From the NCBI GenBank assembly GCA_029557535.1, contig JAKQII010000088.1, positions 1 through 53,326 of the forward strand: a stretch of DNA of 53,326 nucleotides, read 5' to 3'. This document shows positions 44,268 to 52,728 of this stretch, one piece after another; positions within the stretch are counted from its first letter, which is position 1, and every line of letters starts with the position of its first letter. The position numbers and the translations under genes were made by a program. The DNA comes from Acidobacteriota bacterium. Its GTDB lineage: Bacteria > Acidobacteriota > Blastocatellia > Pyrinomonadales > Pyrinomonadaceae. The notes beneath the pieces were generated by a model. The model ran no database searches. It was not told the DNA's origin and saw only the letters and a list, made by a program, of their open reading frames with translations.

Positions 44268-45213
44268 CGAGCTTAAATTTACAGGCCGTGCGCAGCAAAT
44301 TCAAATCCCTCTCAAATTCGAAGAATAGATTTTCCGCGTCTTCAAGCGTGACTTCGTGAAATCCGATCTTGTCACCTGGAACAAGTTGGGCGACAAGCGG
44401 CAGGTCGGTCGGGATTATCGTGGCGATCCGCGGGTAGCCGCCGGTGGTTTGATGATCGGCCATGAGGATGATCAGCCGGCCGTCCGGAAGAAGTTGGATC
44501 GTCCCGAAGTTGACGCCCGAAGAGATCATCTCGAACGGCTCTATCGGCGACAATTCCGGCCCGCTGAGCCTGAAGCCCATCCGATTCGAATTGGCCGAAA
44601 CCGAAAAGGTGATCTTGCGCAGGACCTCAGCCGATCTGTCGGTCATAATCTCGTGTTCCGGTCCGCGCACGAATCGGACCGTCGGAAACGGCGTGTAAAA
44701 TGGAAAAAGCGTGTGCGACGCGATAAGACGCGGCGCCGCGGAATGGTCTTCGCCAAATTCCACTTGGTCTCCCTTCCGGACCGCCCTACCATGAAATCCG
44801 CCCATTCCCGCCGCGAGGTTCGTGCCGAGGCTGCCGAGCCAATCTTCGAGCAAGAACCCGCCGCGCACGGCAAGGTACGCGATCGCGCCTGACCGTCGAC
44901 CGGCGAACGACACAACATCGCCGACGGATGCGCTCCGTAAGCGCCCGGAAACGATCGGCGATCCGTTCAATCGCGCGTCGAGATCAGCGCCGGAAAGCAC
45001 GAAGACGCAATCGGACGTGAACTTGATCTCCGGAGCGGGAAAATTCATTTCGAGGACGGGCTCCGAATCCGAATTTCCGCAAAGCGCGTTCGCGATGCGC
45101 GCTGCCGCCGTGTCGATGACGCCTCCCGGATTGACCCCGAAACGACCGAAGCCGCGTCGCCCAAGATCCTGGAACGTCGCAAGCAGACCGGGTTTTAGGA
45201 TCAGCATTCCCAT
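44248..45213 (-). CDS. pxpC: 5-oxoprolinase subunit PxpC (biotin-dependent carboxyltransferase-like)
   Basis: This 321-residue protein begins LILKPGLLATFQDLGRRGFGRFGVNPGGVID and has ANALCGNSDSEPVLEM, LAVRGGFL, and the C-terminal GYPRIATIIPTDLPLVAQLVPGDKIGF, the AHS2/PxpC pattern. The ATG at 45213 shares one base with the pxpB stop, so translation is coupled; the ATG at 45207 is an alternative. Confidence 0.95.
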   Translation of the reverse strand: MGMLILKPGLLATFQDLGRRGFGRFGVNPGGVIDTAAARIANALCGNSDSEPVLEMNFPAPEIKFTSDCVFVLSGADLDARLNGSPIVSGRLRSASVGDVVSFAGRRSGAIAYLAVRGGFLLEDWLGSLGTNLAAGMGGFHGRAVRKGDQVEFGEDHSAAPRLIASHTLFPFYTPFPTVRFVRGPEHEIMTDRSAEVLRKITFSVSANSNRMGFRLSGPELSPIEPFEMISSGVNFGTIQLLPDGRLIILMADHQTTGGYPRIATIIPTDLPLVAQLVPGDKIGFHEVTLEDAENLFFEFERDLNLLRTACKFKLDAQNRP

Positions 45214-45893
45214 CAAGATTGAATGAAACGGACACGGTCGCCGGGCGCCAGCAGCGCCGGACGATCCGAACGCGGCAGGAACATCTCGACGTACGTGCGG
45301 CCGACGATCTGCCAGCCCCCTGGCGATGCCAGCGGGTAAATCCCGGTTTGGCGGCCCGCGATCCCGACGCTTCCTTTTTCGATACGGCTTCGCGGATCGG
45401 GCCGCCGGGGTTGCTCGAGTTCCTTGTCAACAATTCCCATGTACGCGAATCCGGGCAGGAATCCGAGCATGAATACGCGATACTCGCGGGCGGTGAAGAT
45501 CCGAATGAAATCTGCGATCGAAAGGCCGCTCCGTTTGGCGCATTCGGGAAGGTCCGGGCCGGCTGAGGGTGAAAAATCGACTTGAATCTCAAGGATTCGG
45601 CGTTCGTAAGAAGATCTTGAGGCCGCTGCGTCGACTCGCTCCGAAAGTGCCTTCGATACGGAATCAACAACGGTTTCAGTCGTCGTCGAAGTCCGACGAA
45701 CGACACGCGGATCGAAAACGACCGTGACCGACGAGTAGGCGGGAAACGCTTCAACGAACCCCGGGAACGGGTCGGCAGAGATCGCGTCGGCGAACGCGAT
45801 CACGCGCTCATTGAGATCGATCGAGATCGCGTCGCCGAACTCGACCGACACCGCGTCGAGTCCGAGCGGGACGATTTTGAAACCACTGCCCAT
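45213..45893 (-). CDS. pxpB: 5-oxoprolinase subunit PxpB (KipI-like)
   Basis: This 226-residue protein has the AHS1/KipI fold: SVEFGDAISIDLNERVIAFADAI near the start, FPAYSSVTVVFDP, VFMLGFLPGFAYMG and the closing GGWQIVGRTYVEMF...LAPGDRVRFIQS. The ATG at 45893 is preferred; longer frames enter the upstream permease. It is ten bases after dppC-like and overlaps pxpC. Confidence 0.94.
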   Translation of the reverse strand: MGSGFKIVPLGLDAVSVEFGDAISIDLNERVIAFADAISADPFPGFVEAFPAYSSVTVVFDPRVVRRTSTTTETVVDSVSKALSERVDAAASRSSYERRILEIQVDFSPSAGPDLPECAKRSGLSIADFIRIFTAREYRVFMLGFLPGFAYMGIVDKELEQPRRPDPRSRIEKGSVGIAGRQTGIYPLASPGGWQIVGRTYVEMFLPRSDRPALLAPGDRVRFIQS

Positions 45894-45903
45894 GTTTGCA
45901 AAT

Positions 45904-46716
45904 CTAACGCCGGCGTTGTTTCGGATCCAGATATTCCCGAAGGCCGTCGCCGATGAAGTTGAACGCAAGAACCGTCAGTGCGATCGCGAGTCCCGGAAAA
46001 AGCAACGTATGCGGCGCGATCGTATACGTCGTCCGCGCGTCCTCGATCATCGTCCCCCACGAAGGCGTCGGCGGCGGGATGCCGAGTCCGAGAAACGAAA
46101 GCGAGGCTTCCGAAAGAACCGCGCCGGCCATCCCCAGTGACGCCTGGACGATCAGCGGTTGGATGGCATTCGGCAGGATATGAATGAACAGGATCCGGAG
46201 ATTGCTTGCGCCAAGGGCACGCGCGGCCTGAACAAAGTCGAATTCGCGGACCTTCAGAACCTGGCCGCGCATCACCCGTGCGTACCCAACCCAACCGATG
46301 ATGCACAACGCGAGGATCATTTTTCCGAGGCCCGCGCCGAGGAACGCGACGAGCGCGATCGCCAGCAGCAGTCCCGGAAACGCGAGAAAGACGTTGAAAA
46401 GATATCCGGAGAGGAATTTGTCGATGAAACCGCCGTAAAATCCGGCGACCGCACCAATGATCATCCCGAAGATCGCGGAAATGATCGTCACCGTCACTCC
46501 GACCTGAAGCGAGATCCTCGCGCCGTAAACGACCCTCGAGAATACGTCGTATCCGAGAACGTCCGTACCGAACCAGTGCGTTCCCGAGGGCGGCGCGAGT
46601 CTCAGTGCCGTATCGGGTACGGTCGCAGCATCCCAAGAGGCGAACAGCGGGGCAAAGACCGCCGTCACGACGATGACGGCGATGATCGCAAATCCGATGT
46701 ACGCAAGTCTGTTCAT
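45904..46716 (-). CDS. Peptide ABC transporter permease, DppC/OppC type
   Basis: This 270-residue inner-membrane protein has an N-terminal helix then APPSGTHWFGTDVLGYDVFSRVVYGARISL, the signature of DppC/OppC. Five more helices follow. The cytoplasmic coupling loop REFDFVQAARALGASNLRILFIHILPNAIQP carries the EAA motif. It shares one base with the preceding permease gene. No ATPase or periplasmic binding protein gene is adjacent, so the full transporter must use subunits encoded elsewhere. Confidence 0.93.
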   Translation of the reverse strand: MNRLAYIGFAIIAVIVVTAVFAPLFASWDAATVPDTALRLAPPSGTHWFGTDVLGYDVFSRVVYGARISLQVGVTVTIISAIFGMIIGAVAGFYGGFIDKFLSGYLFNVFLAFPGLLLAIALVAFLGAGLGKMILALCIIGWVGYARVMRGQVLKVREFDFVQAARALGASNLRILFIHILPNAIQPLIVQASLGMAGAVLSEASLSFLGLGIPPPTPSWGTMIEDARTTYTIAPHTLLFPGLAIALTVLAFNFIGDGLREYLDPKQRRR

Positions 46717-47813
46717 TACGAGAGTCTGATCCGCGGATCGAGCCGGCGATAGATCCAGTCCGTCAATGCGTTCGCGAATATGTACGTAACGCTGATCGCC
46801 AGAACGCAGCCCTGTACCAGTCTGTAATCCCGTTTGGCGATGCCCTCGTCAAGGAGCAGCAGGCCGAGACCGGGCCATGCGAAGATCTTCTCGGTGATGA
46901 TCGAGCCGGCGAGCAGAACGCCGAGCTGCAACCCGAGGATCGTCACGACCGGGATCAGTCCGTTCTTCAAAACGTGCTTGTAAATGACGGTCCGCTCGCT
47001 CAGTCCCTTCGCCCGGGCGGTTCTCACGTAGTCCTCGCCGAGTTCCTCGATGACGGAACTGCGGACCATCCGGGTCAGGATCGCTGAAAGCGCCGCGCCG
47101 AGCGTTACGGCCGGCAGGACGATGTCCTCTGGATAAAGGCTCCCGGTCGCGCTGAATATCTGGATCTTTACCGCGAAAAGGTACACGAGAAACGGACCGA
47201 TCACGAAGGTCGGAAGCGAAATCCCGAGAAGAGCGAAAAAGGACGAGAAGTTATCGACGAGCGAGCCCTTCCGGGTTCCGGCCAGGACGCCGAGCGGGAT
47301 CGCGATGAGGATCGCGATGAACATCGCCGCGAGGGCCAGTTTGATCGTGTTCGGATAGCGTTCAAGGATCAGATTCAGTACCGGTGTGTCGGTCTTGAAG
47401 GAATTGCCGAGGTCGCCGTGCAGAACGCCAGTCCAGTAATTCATGTAGCGGTTGTCGGTCCCGTGCCAACGGAATTCACGGACGCGCAGATCGACGAGCA
47501 GGTCTTCGACTGCATTTGAAACGAACCATTGTTCGTTGCGCCTTTCCTTTTCCTTGGGCTGTTGTTCGAATTCCCGGATACCCCGATAAAGTTCCGGATC
47601 GCGTGAATAGGTGAAAAAGAATGCGGGCTTGTCGAGACCGTGCTTGAGCCGGAACGAATCGATCTGTTCCGGGGTTGCGTTCTCCCCAAGAATGGCGACC
47701 GCCGGGTCTCCGGGGACGAGTTCGATCAAAAGGGTCACCAGCGAGACGACGGTCCAGACCACGAGTACCAACAGTCCGAACTGTCGCAGTATATTGATGA
47801 CCTTGTATTTCAT
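46716..47813 (-). CDS. Peptide ABC transporter permease, DppB/OppB type, with periplasmic insertion
   Basis: This 365-residue protein has a first helix then LVPGDPAVAILGENATPEQIDSFRLKHGLDKP as in DppB. A charged stretch of about 65 residues (SRDPELYRGIREFEQQPKEKER and on) then separates it from YWTGVLHGDLGNSF, where the two are normally close together. The rest is standard: five helices and the coupling loop EDYVRTARAKGLSERTVIYKHVLKNGLIP. The insertion would lie in the periplasm and could meet a binding protein. Confidence 0.92.
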   Translation of the reverse strand: MKYKVINILRQFGLLVLVVWTVVSLVTLLIELVPGDPAVAILGENATPEQIDSFRLKHGLDKPAFFFTYSRDPELYRGIREFEQQPKEKERRNEQWFVSNAVEDLLVDLRVREFRWHGTDNRYMNYWTGVLHGDLGNSFKTDTPVLNLILERYPNTIKLALAAMFIAILIAIPLGVLAGTRKGSLVDNFSSFFALLGISLPTFVIGPFLVYLFAVKIQIFSATGSLYPEDIVLPAVTLGAALSAILTRMVRSSVIEELGEDYVRTARAKGLSERTVIYKHVLKNGLIPVVTILGLQLGVLLAGSIITEKIFAWPGLGLLLLDEGIAKRDYRLVQGCVLAISVTYIFANALTDWIYRRLDPRIRLS

Positions 47814-47843
47814 CGCGAGCGGTGGAAAAGACCCCTGATTCTA

Positions 47844-48569
47844 TTACTTTCTGGTTCCCAAATGCAACGCAGCGATCCCGCCGGTGAGGTTGCGGTAGCG
47901 GACGCCGTCGAAGCCGACTTCCTCGAGCATCCGCGCAAGGTTCTTTTGATCAGGGAAGCGAGAGACCGAGTTCGGCAGGTACTCGTAAGCACCCCGCGAA
48001 CCGCTTACCGCACCGCCGATCCGCGGCAGGATATTCGAAAAGTAGAATCCGAATGCCTGTCGGAAACCGGGAACGACCGGTGCCGAGAACTCAAGGACAG
48101 CGAGCCTTCCGCCCGGTTTCAGCAATCGGCGAAACTCCCGAAGCCCGGTCTCCCAGTTGGAGAAATTCCGCAGCCCGAAGGCGATCGTGATCGCATCGAA
48201 AGTTTCGTCAGCGAACGAGAGGTTCATGCCGTCCGCCTCGAGGTAGGGAATCGAGAGCCCGTTCTTTTCATTCTTTTCGGCGGCGACCTCGAGCATCGGA
48301 CGGCAAAAATCCGTTCCGATCACACGTGCGTTGCCGGATCGGCGAAGTTCGACGGCGAGATCGCCGGTTCCGCAGGCGACGTCCAAAACGAGGGCTTCCG
48401 GATCCGCGAGAATCTCTTTGAGCTCGCGGGAAACGAGGCGGCGCCAACGCTTATCGATATTGACCGAGAGAAAATGATTGAGAAAATCGTACCGTTTGGC
48501 GATGCCCGAGAACATCTCGCGCACGGCCTTCGAATGTTCCAGTTCCCCGGCGGTTTTTTCGTTTGCCAT
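47844..48569 (-). CDS. menG: Demethylmenaquinone methyltransferase
   Basis: This 241-residue SAM methyltransferase of the UbiE/MenG family carries out the last step of menaquinone synthesis. HSKAVREMFSGIAKRYDFLNHFLS at the N terminus, the SAM site LDVACGTGDLAVEL, AFGLRNFSNWETGLREF and the closing YLPNSVSRFPDQKNLARMLEEVGF are the family signatures. Either menaquinone or ubiquinone could be the product; menaquinone fits the proposed phylum. ATG 48569 is chosen over the GTG at 48572. It begins three bases after the M16-like gene. Confidence 0.95.
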   Translation of the reverse strand: MANEKTAGELEHSKAVREMFSGIAKRYDFLNHFLSVNIDKRWRRLVSRELKEILADPEALVLDVACGTGDLAVELRRSGNARVIGTDFCRPMLEVAAEKNEKNGLSIPYLEADGMNLSFADETFDAITIAFGLRNFSNWETGLREFRRLLKPGGRLAVLEFSAPVVPGFRQAFGFYFSNILPRIGGAVSGSRGAYEYLPNSVSRFPDQKNLARMLEEVGFDGVRYRNLTGGIAALHLGTRK

Positions 48570-48572
48570 CAC

Positions 48573-49877
48573 TTACCGTGCTCCGGCGAGCTGTTCCGCG
48601 CTGACGACGAGGACTCGGACGAATACTTCAGTTCTAAGGCGTTCGAGCGACCTCTGGACGTCGGCCAAGGTCACCGCCTGAACGGCTGTCTGATCGTCTT
48701 TGGCCGAAGTCAGCCGGTATGTCTCGGCGTCCAGCCAGAGGTCGTCGACGCCCCGTTTCGAATAGTCGCCCACGACCTCATCTCGTGCCGCGCTGAATTC
48801 CCCATCGCTGAGATCAGCCTTCAAAAAGTGATCCTGATAATTGTCGAGGTCGGCCGGGAGCGAAATGTCCGTGCCATTGCGCTTGATCCCGGAGACGTTC
48901 CACGAGGACGCCCCGAGGACCATCAATCCTGTCAGCAAATGCGACTCGTTGGCGGCAAATGCCGATTCACCATCGCGCGCCTTCACGCGCCGTGCGAGGA
49001 TTCGTTCAAGTACCGTGTTCGCGAAGTAATTCTTGTCCCTTCGGGCAACCCCGCGGGCGGCCATCCGAAATTCACTGGTCGACGGAACCGGGGTGTCGAG
49101 GATGTGGACCTTTGCGGATGCCTGTTCCGGTGCCGCAAACGTGGCCGGAATCTTCTTGTCCGCTTTGAGCCATCCGCCGAACAGGCGCTTCACCACACGG
49201 AAAGCGAAGTCGGACTTGACGTTGCCGACGATCGCGATCGTCGCGTTGTCGGCCGTGAAGAAACGCTGCTTCGCAAAGAGCACGTCTGCAAAATCGATCG
49301 CTGAAACGCTCTCCGTAGTTCCCTGAAGCGGGCGTCCATACGGATAACTTCCGAAAAGCCGCTTCGCCGCCGCGGCGTTCGCGACGTATTTCGGGTCCTT
49401 CTCCAAACCCGCGAGCAGTTGAAGCTGCGGGGATTTGACGCGGCCGGTGGTTTCCTTGTCGATCAGCGGATTCGTTAGTGCCTGAGAAAGTGTTTCGACG
49501 ATCTGCAGGAACTTGTCAGCATCGCCGGATGCGTCGATCTCGATGTAATCGTGGGTACAGGTCACCTTAAGATCGCCCCCGAGGTCGTCGCGGAAATAAT
49601 CGCGGGTCGTGCCGCCGGGGAAGATGATGTCCGAAAGGAGCTTCATCGTCCCTTCCTTCCCGAGCGGATCGAAAGCCGCGCCCGAATGGATCCGGGTCTT
49701 AACGGTTACCTTAGGCGATCTCGCGTCGCTCCAGACGAGCAATCTCAGGCCATTGAGAAGGCGGTCTTCGCGCGGCGTGCTGGACTGGGCGATCTGGCCG
49801 AATGCTGCGAGAGACGCGGCGGCGATCAATGACACCATCACGGCCGTGCGGATAAGTTCTTTCAAAAAATACGTCAT
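48573..49877 (-). CDS. M16-fold (insulinase-like) protein lacking the zinc motif
   Basis: This 434-residue exported protein has a signal peptide near residues 10-28 (LAAFGQ). Two M16-type halves are visible: LLNGLRLLVWSDARSPKVTVKTRIHSGAAFDPLGKEGTM at the start, and an inner segment FFTADNATIAIVGNV with RLFGGWL typical of the family. The place of the catalytic H-x-x-E-H reads GTMKLLSDIIF, so no zinc site. Such inactive partners usually pair with an active M16 subunit; none is in the window. It is the first gene of the seven-gene operon. Confidence 0.85.
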   Translation of the reverse strand: MTYFLKELIRTAVMVSLIAAASLAAFGQIAQSSTPREDRLLNGLRLLVWSDARSPKVTVKTRIHSGAAFDPLGKEGTMKLLSDIIFPGGTTRDYFRDDLGGDLKVTCTHDYIEIDASGDADKFLQIVETLSQALTNPLIDKETTGRVKSPQLQLLAGLEKDPKYVANAAAAKRLFGSYPYGRPLQGTTESVSAIDFADVLFAKQRFFTADNATIAIVGNVKSDFAFRVVKRLFGGWLKADKKIPATFAAPEQASAKVHILDTPVPSTSEFRMAARGVARRDKNYFANTVLERILARRVKARDGESAFAANESHLLTGLMVLGASSWNVSGIKRNGTDISLPADLDNYQDHFLKADLSDGEFSAARDEVVGDYSKRGVDDLWLDAETYRLTSAKDDQTAVQAVTLADVQRSLERLRTEVFVRVLVVSAEQLAGAR

Positions 49878-50039
49878 GCGGAAATTTAAGCGGATTTGAA
49901 TTTGACAACCTGAACTTAGTTGCCGCGATGCAGTCGAAGCGTTGTCGCGACCAAAGCGAAATTTTAAAACGCGTCAGGCAAAGTTTCAATTCTTCCGGGC
50001 ATCTAGATAATTGTAATTCGGCACGGTTCAAATCGAAAA

Positions 50040-50053
50040 TTTCATCGATGAAA
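50040..50053. promoter_or_regulatory. Palindromic operator candidate
   Basis: TTTCATCGATGAAA is an exact 14-base palindrome located directly upstream of a possible TTAACA (50055-50060) and TAATAT (50077-50082) pair with 16-base spacing, in the region between the divergent M16 operon and the TonB gene. Confidence 0.4.
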
Positions 50054-50140
50054 CTTAACATCTGCCGATTTCGTGATAATATTGCGTAGTTTTGGGGTTG
50101 ATGCCGCGCGCCGCCTGCGGCAGTTTGAAGAGGCTGAAGA

Positions 50141-51493
50141 ATGGGGAAAATAGTCAAGTTTTGTAACGCCTGTGATGAAGGATTCGCCGAGAAGTTCGGG
50201 TTTTGCCCGAACTGCGGCGCTCCGCTGACTGCGTTTGAATTGAACCCGGTCGTCGCCGAGTCGAAACCGGAACCGGTCATTGAAGAGATCCCGGAACCTG
50301 AGGTCATTGTCGCGGCCACCGTGCCTGTGATCGAGGCACCAGCAATTGAACCCGAGCCTGTTTCGGAACCGGAACCTGTTTTTGAAACCGCGCCCGTGAT
50401 CGCCGACGACGCATTCGAGTTCGAGCAGGAAGTGTTTGAACCCGAACCGGAACTGATCGAGGTTGCGGCCGAAGAACCCGAACCGGTCAGCGTCGCGGCC
50501 GAACCCGCGCCGACCGCGGCATTCGAAGTTCCGACCGCGTCGCGCGAGGTTTACGCCGCAACGTACGCACCGAACCGAGCCAGGAACGACGGATTTCACG
50601 TCACGATAGTAGAAGAGAAGAACGTCAAGGAACGGAACCTCTTGCTTCTCGGTTTCTTCATACTGTTCTTCGGCGCGTTCGGTCTTGGACTCATCTATTC
50701 GTTGTTCAACAAGTTCCTCGACGTCGGCGCGATCGATACGCCGGATCTTATCGCATACGTCGGTGAGGTTGAGCCGATGCCATTCGAGGAAGAGAAAGAG
50801 ATCAAGAAGGACGACGAGAAAGGCGGCGGCGGAGGCGGCGGCGGCAAAGAAGAGAATACTCCGGCGTCGAAGGGACGCGAAGCCGCACAGGTTCCGGATC
50901 CCATAACTCCGCCTTCGTCTTCGATGGACCGTCTGACGAATCCGACCCTGACATTGCAGATGGCGACGAAGAACAAGAATCCACGGCCGGCTGAAGACTC
51001 GGATGAACCCTACGGGGTGAAGGACGGTGTTGACGGTCGTTCTGACGGACTCGGTCGCGGCGGGGGTCTTGGCAACGGCAATGGCCGCGGTCAGGGAAAC
51101 GGCAACGGTGAAGGTCTTGGGAACGGGAATGGCAGCGGCCGCGGCAATGGCGACGGTGACGGCGAAGGCAACGGTAGGGGCGGCGGAACCGGCGACTTTG
51201 ACGGCGATGTCGTCAAGAAGGGGCCGACGGTAGGTGTCAAGATCATTTCGAAGCCGCGCCCCGGATATACTGATTCGGCCCGCGTCAACAACATTCAGGG
51301 AACCGTGATCCTGAAGGTGACGTTTCTGGCGAGCGGACAAATAGGCGGCGTTTCGGTGATCAAAGGGCTTCCGAACGGGTTGACCGAGCAGGCGATCGCG
51401 GCAGCCAAGAGCATCCGGTTTGAACCGGCCAAACGGGGCGGGACACCGTATGCCGTGAACAAGAACGTGGAATACAGCTTCACGATCTTCTAG
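50141..51493 (+). CDS. TonB-family protein with cytoplasmic zinc ribbon
   Basis: This 450-residue inner-membrane protein opens with a zinc ribbon (Cys8, Cys11, Cys22, Cys25; FCNACDEGFAEKFGFCPNCG). Residues 40-130 are a Glu/Pro-rich disordered stretch, residues 166-188 are a single membrane helix (LLLLGFFILFFGAFGLGL), residues 205-235 are acidic then a run of nine Gly, and residues 306-350 are Gly/Asn repeats. A C-terminal TonB domain starts near 365 (VKIISKPRPGYTDSARVNNIQGTVILKV, closing YSFTIF). TonB normally carries the membrane potential to outer-membrane receptors; a cytoplasmic zinc ribbon is unusual. A strong terminator follows. Confidence 0.93.
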   Translation: MGKIVKFCNACDEGFAEKFGFCPNCGAPLTAFELNPVVAESKPEPVIEEIPEPEVIVAATVPVIEAPAIEPEPVSEPEPVFETAPVIADDAFEFEQEVFEPEPELIEVAAEEPEPVSVAAEPAPTAAFEVPTASREVYAATYAPNRARNDGFHVTIVEEKNVKERNLLLLGFFILFFGAFGLGLIYSLFNKFLDVGAIDTPDLIAYVGEVEPMPFEEEKEIKKDDEKGGGGGGGGKEENTPASKGREAAQVPDPITPPSSSMDRLTNPTLTLQMATKNKNPRPAEDSDEPYGVKDGVDGRSDGLGRGGGLGNGNGRGQGNGNGEGLGNGNGSGRGNGDGDGEGNGRGGGTGDFDGDVVKKGPTVGVKIISKPRPGYTDSARVNNIQGTVILKVTFLASGQIGGVSVIKGLPNGLTEQAIAAAKSIRFEPAKRGGTPYAVNKNVEYSFTIF

Positions 51494-51518
51494 TTTTGTA
51501 TCCTGATTCCTCTGTTTC

Positions 51519-51553
51519 ATGCGGACCGAACGGTTTCGGTCCGCATCTTTTTT
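51519..51553 (+). terminator. Strong Rho-independent terminator after the TonB gene
   Basis: ATGCGGACCGAA (51519-51530) pairs perfectly with TTCGGTCCGCAT (51535-51546) around a four-base loop, followed by CTTTTTT. Confidence 0.92.
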
Positions 51554-51580
51554 GCCCGCAGAGTCGAATTGTGTTACAAA
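51552..51580 (+). promoter_or_regulatory. Candidate promoter for the ChaN-like gene
   Basis: TTGCCC (51552-51557), 17-base spacer, TACAAA (51575-51580); the ATG is at 51600. It directly follows the terminator above. Confidence 0.4.
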
Positions 51581-51599
51581 GTTCAGGGCGGGTAACATT

Positions 51600-52493
51600 A
51601 TGAAAATTCTTGTATTTGCACTTATTCTCGCGATGCCGTTGGTGATTTTCGGACAGAATGAACCGGATCGATTCCGTGTTTTTGACGGAAACGGAAATCC
51701 GTCGTCGATCGACCAGATCATCGCGGCGGCCGGCGGCGTGAATGTCGTATTCCTCGGTGAAAACCACGACGACGCCACGGCGCACGCGCTCCAGCTTCGG
51801 ATATTCAAGGCGGTTGTCGAGAAGTATGCGAAGGAACGCCCAACGGCGTTATCGATGGAAATGTTCGAGCGCGACGTCCAGGTCGTCGTCAACGAATATC
51901 TCAACGGCCTGATCTCGGAAAATCACTTTCTTGCGAGCTCGCGGTCGTGGAAGAATTACGCGACCGATTACAAGCCGCTGGTCGAATTGGCGAAAAGCAA
52001 CAAACTCCCGGTGATCGCGGCAAATGCGCCGCGGCGATACATCAACATGGTTTCGCGGAACGGCCGGTCCGCGCTCGATCCGCTGACGAAAGAGGCGAAG
52101 GAGTGGCTCGCGCCGATTCCTTGGGCGCAACCGTCGGAAGCTTACTCAAACAAGTTCAAGGCGCTGATGGGGCCGTCGCCGGAAGCACAGATGGGGCTGG
52201 TAAACATCCTTGGGTCCCAATCGCTCTGGGACGCGACGATGGCGTATTCGGTTTCGCGGTTTCTGAAGAAGAAAAAGAACCCTCTGGTCGTCCATCTCAA
52301 TGGCGGATTTCACACCGAAAACCGTCTCGGAACAGCTGAACAATTGATGAATTACGCAAAGAAGGCGAAGTTCATCGTTGTCACGATGCGTTACGAGTCG
52401 GACTTCAAAACCTTCGACAAAGCCAAACACGGCGGACTCGGCGACTTTGTGATCCTCACGGACGCCAGTGTACCGAGAAGCTTCAAACAATAG
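51600..52493 (+). CDS. ChaN-family protein (haem-binding uptake, Tiki-like fold)
   Basis: This 297-residue exported protein has a signal peptide at residues 1-18 (MPLVIFGQ) without a lipobox Cys. GVNVVFLGENHDDATAHALQLRIFKAV, LSMEMFERDVQVVVNEYLNG and VHLNGGFHTENRLGTAEQL are the conserved blocks of the COG3016/ChaN family. ChaN binds haem in Campylobacter, while related Tiki proteins are metal-dependent peptidases; which activity applies here is not known. Being next to a TonB-family gene fits a role in outer-membrane iron or haem uptake. Confidence 0.88.
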   Translation: MKILVFALILAMPLVIFGQNEPDRFRVFDGNGNPSSIDQIIAAAGGVNVVFLGENHDDATAHALQLRIFKAVVEKYAKERPTALSMEMFERDVQVVVNEYLNGLISENHFLASSRSWKNYATDYKPLVELAKSNKLPVIAANAPRRYINMVSRNGRSALDPLTKEAKEWLAPIPWAQPSEAYSNKFKALMGPSPEAQMGLVNILGSQSLWDATMAYSVSRFLKKKKNPLVVHLNGGFHTENRLGTAEQLMNYAKKAKFIVVTMRYESDFKTFDKAKHGGLGDFVILTDASVPRSFKQ

Positions 52494-52503
52494 CCAGGAC
52501 CAG

Positions 52504-52728
52504 GATTCTTGAAGCCTGTCGGAGAAATGCGTCAAAGTTTGGTCTTGCCGCACCTCCACGATCAACAGGTATCGAGCCCCGCAGGGGCGCAGAAACGATA
52601 ACCCCTGGCGCGCGGAGCAAGCTTGGGGGTGACGGCGAGAACCGCATCCAAGCCCCGTAGGGGCGCAGCAAATCCGAACTCTTCAGATCAGGTACCGCTC
52701 GTCAAGGTCGAGATTGTTCCAGATCAAC
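52504..52728 (+). repeat. Dispersed repeat, copy B
   Basis: Same-orientation partner of 1412-1638. It begins GATTCTTGAAGCCTGTCGGA and carries the AGCCCCGCAGGGGCG and AGCCCCGTAGGGGCG palindromic cores about 80 bases apart. It starts ten bases after the ChaN-like stop codon. Confidence 0.8.

Noticed and set aside
50042-51904. Minus-strand open frame of about 620 codons across the TonB and ChaN-like genes
   Set aside because: It reads the complement of Gly/Asn and Glu/Pro repeats as low-complexity sequence; the plus-strand genes have motifs, terminator and promoter.
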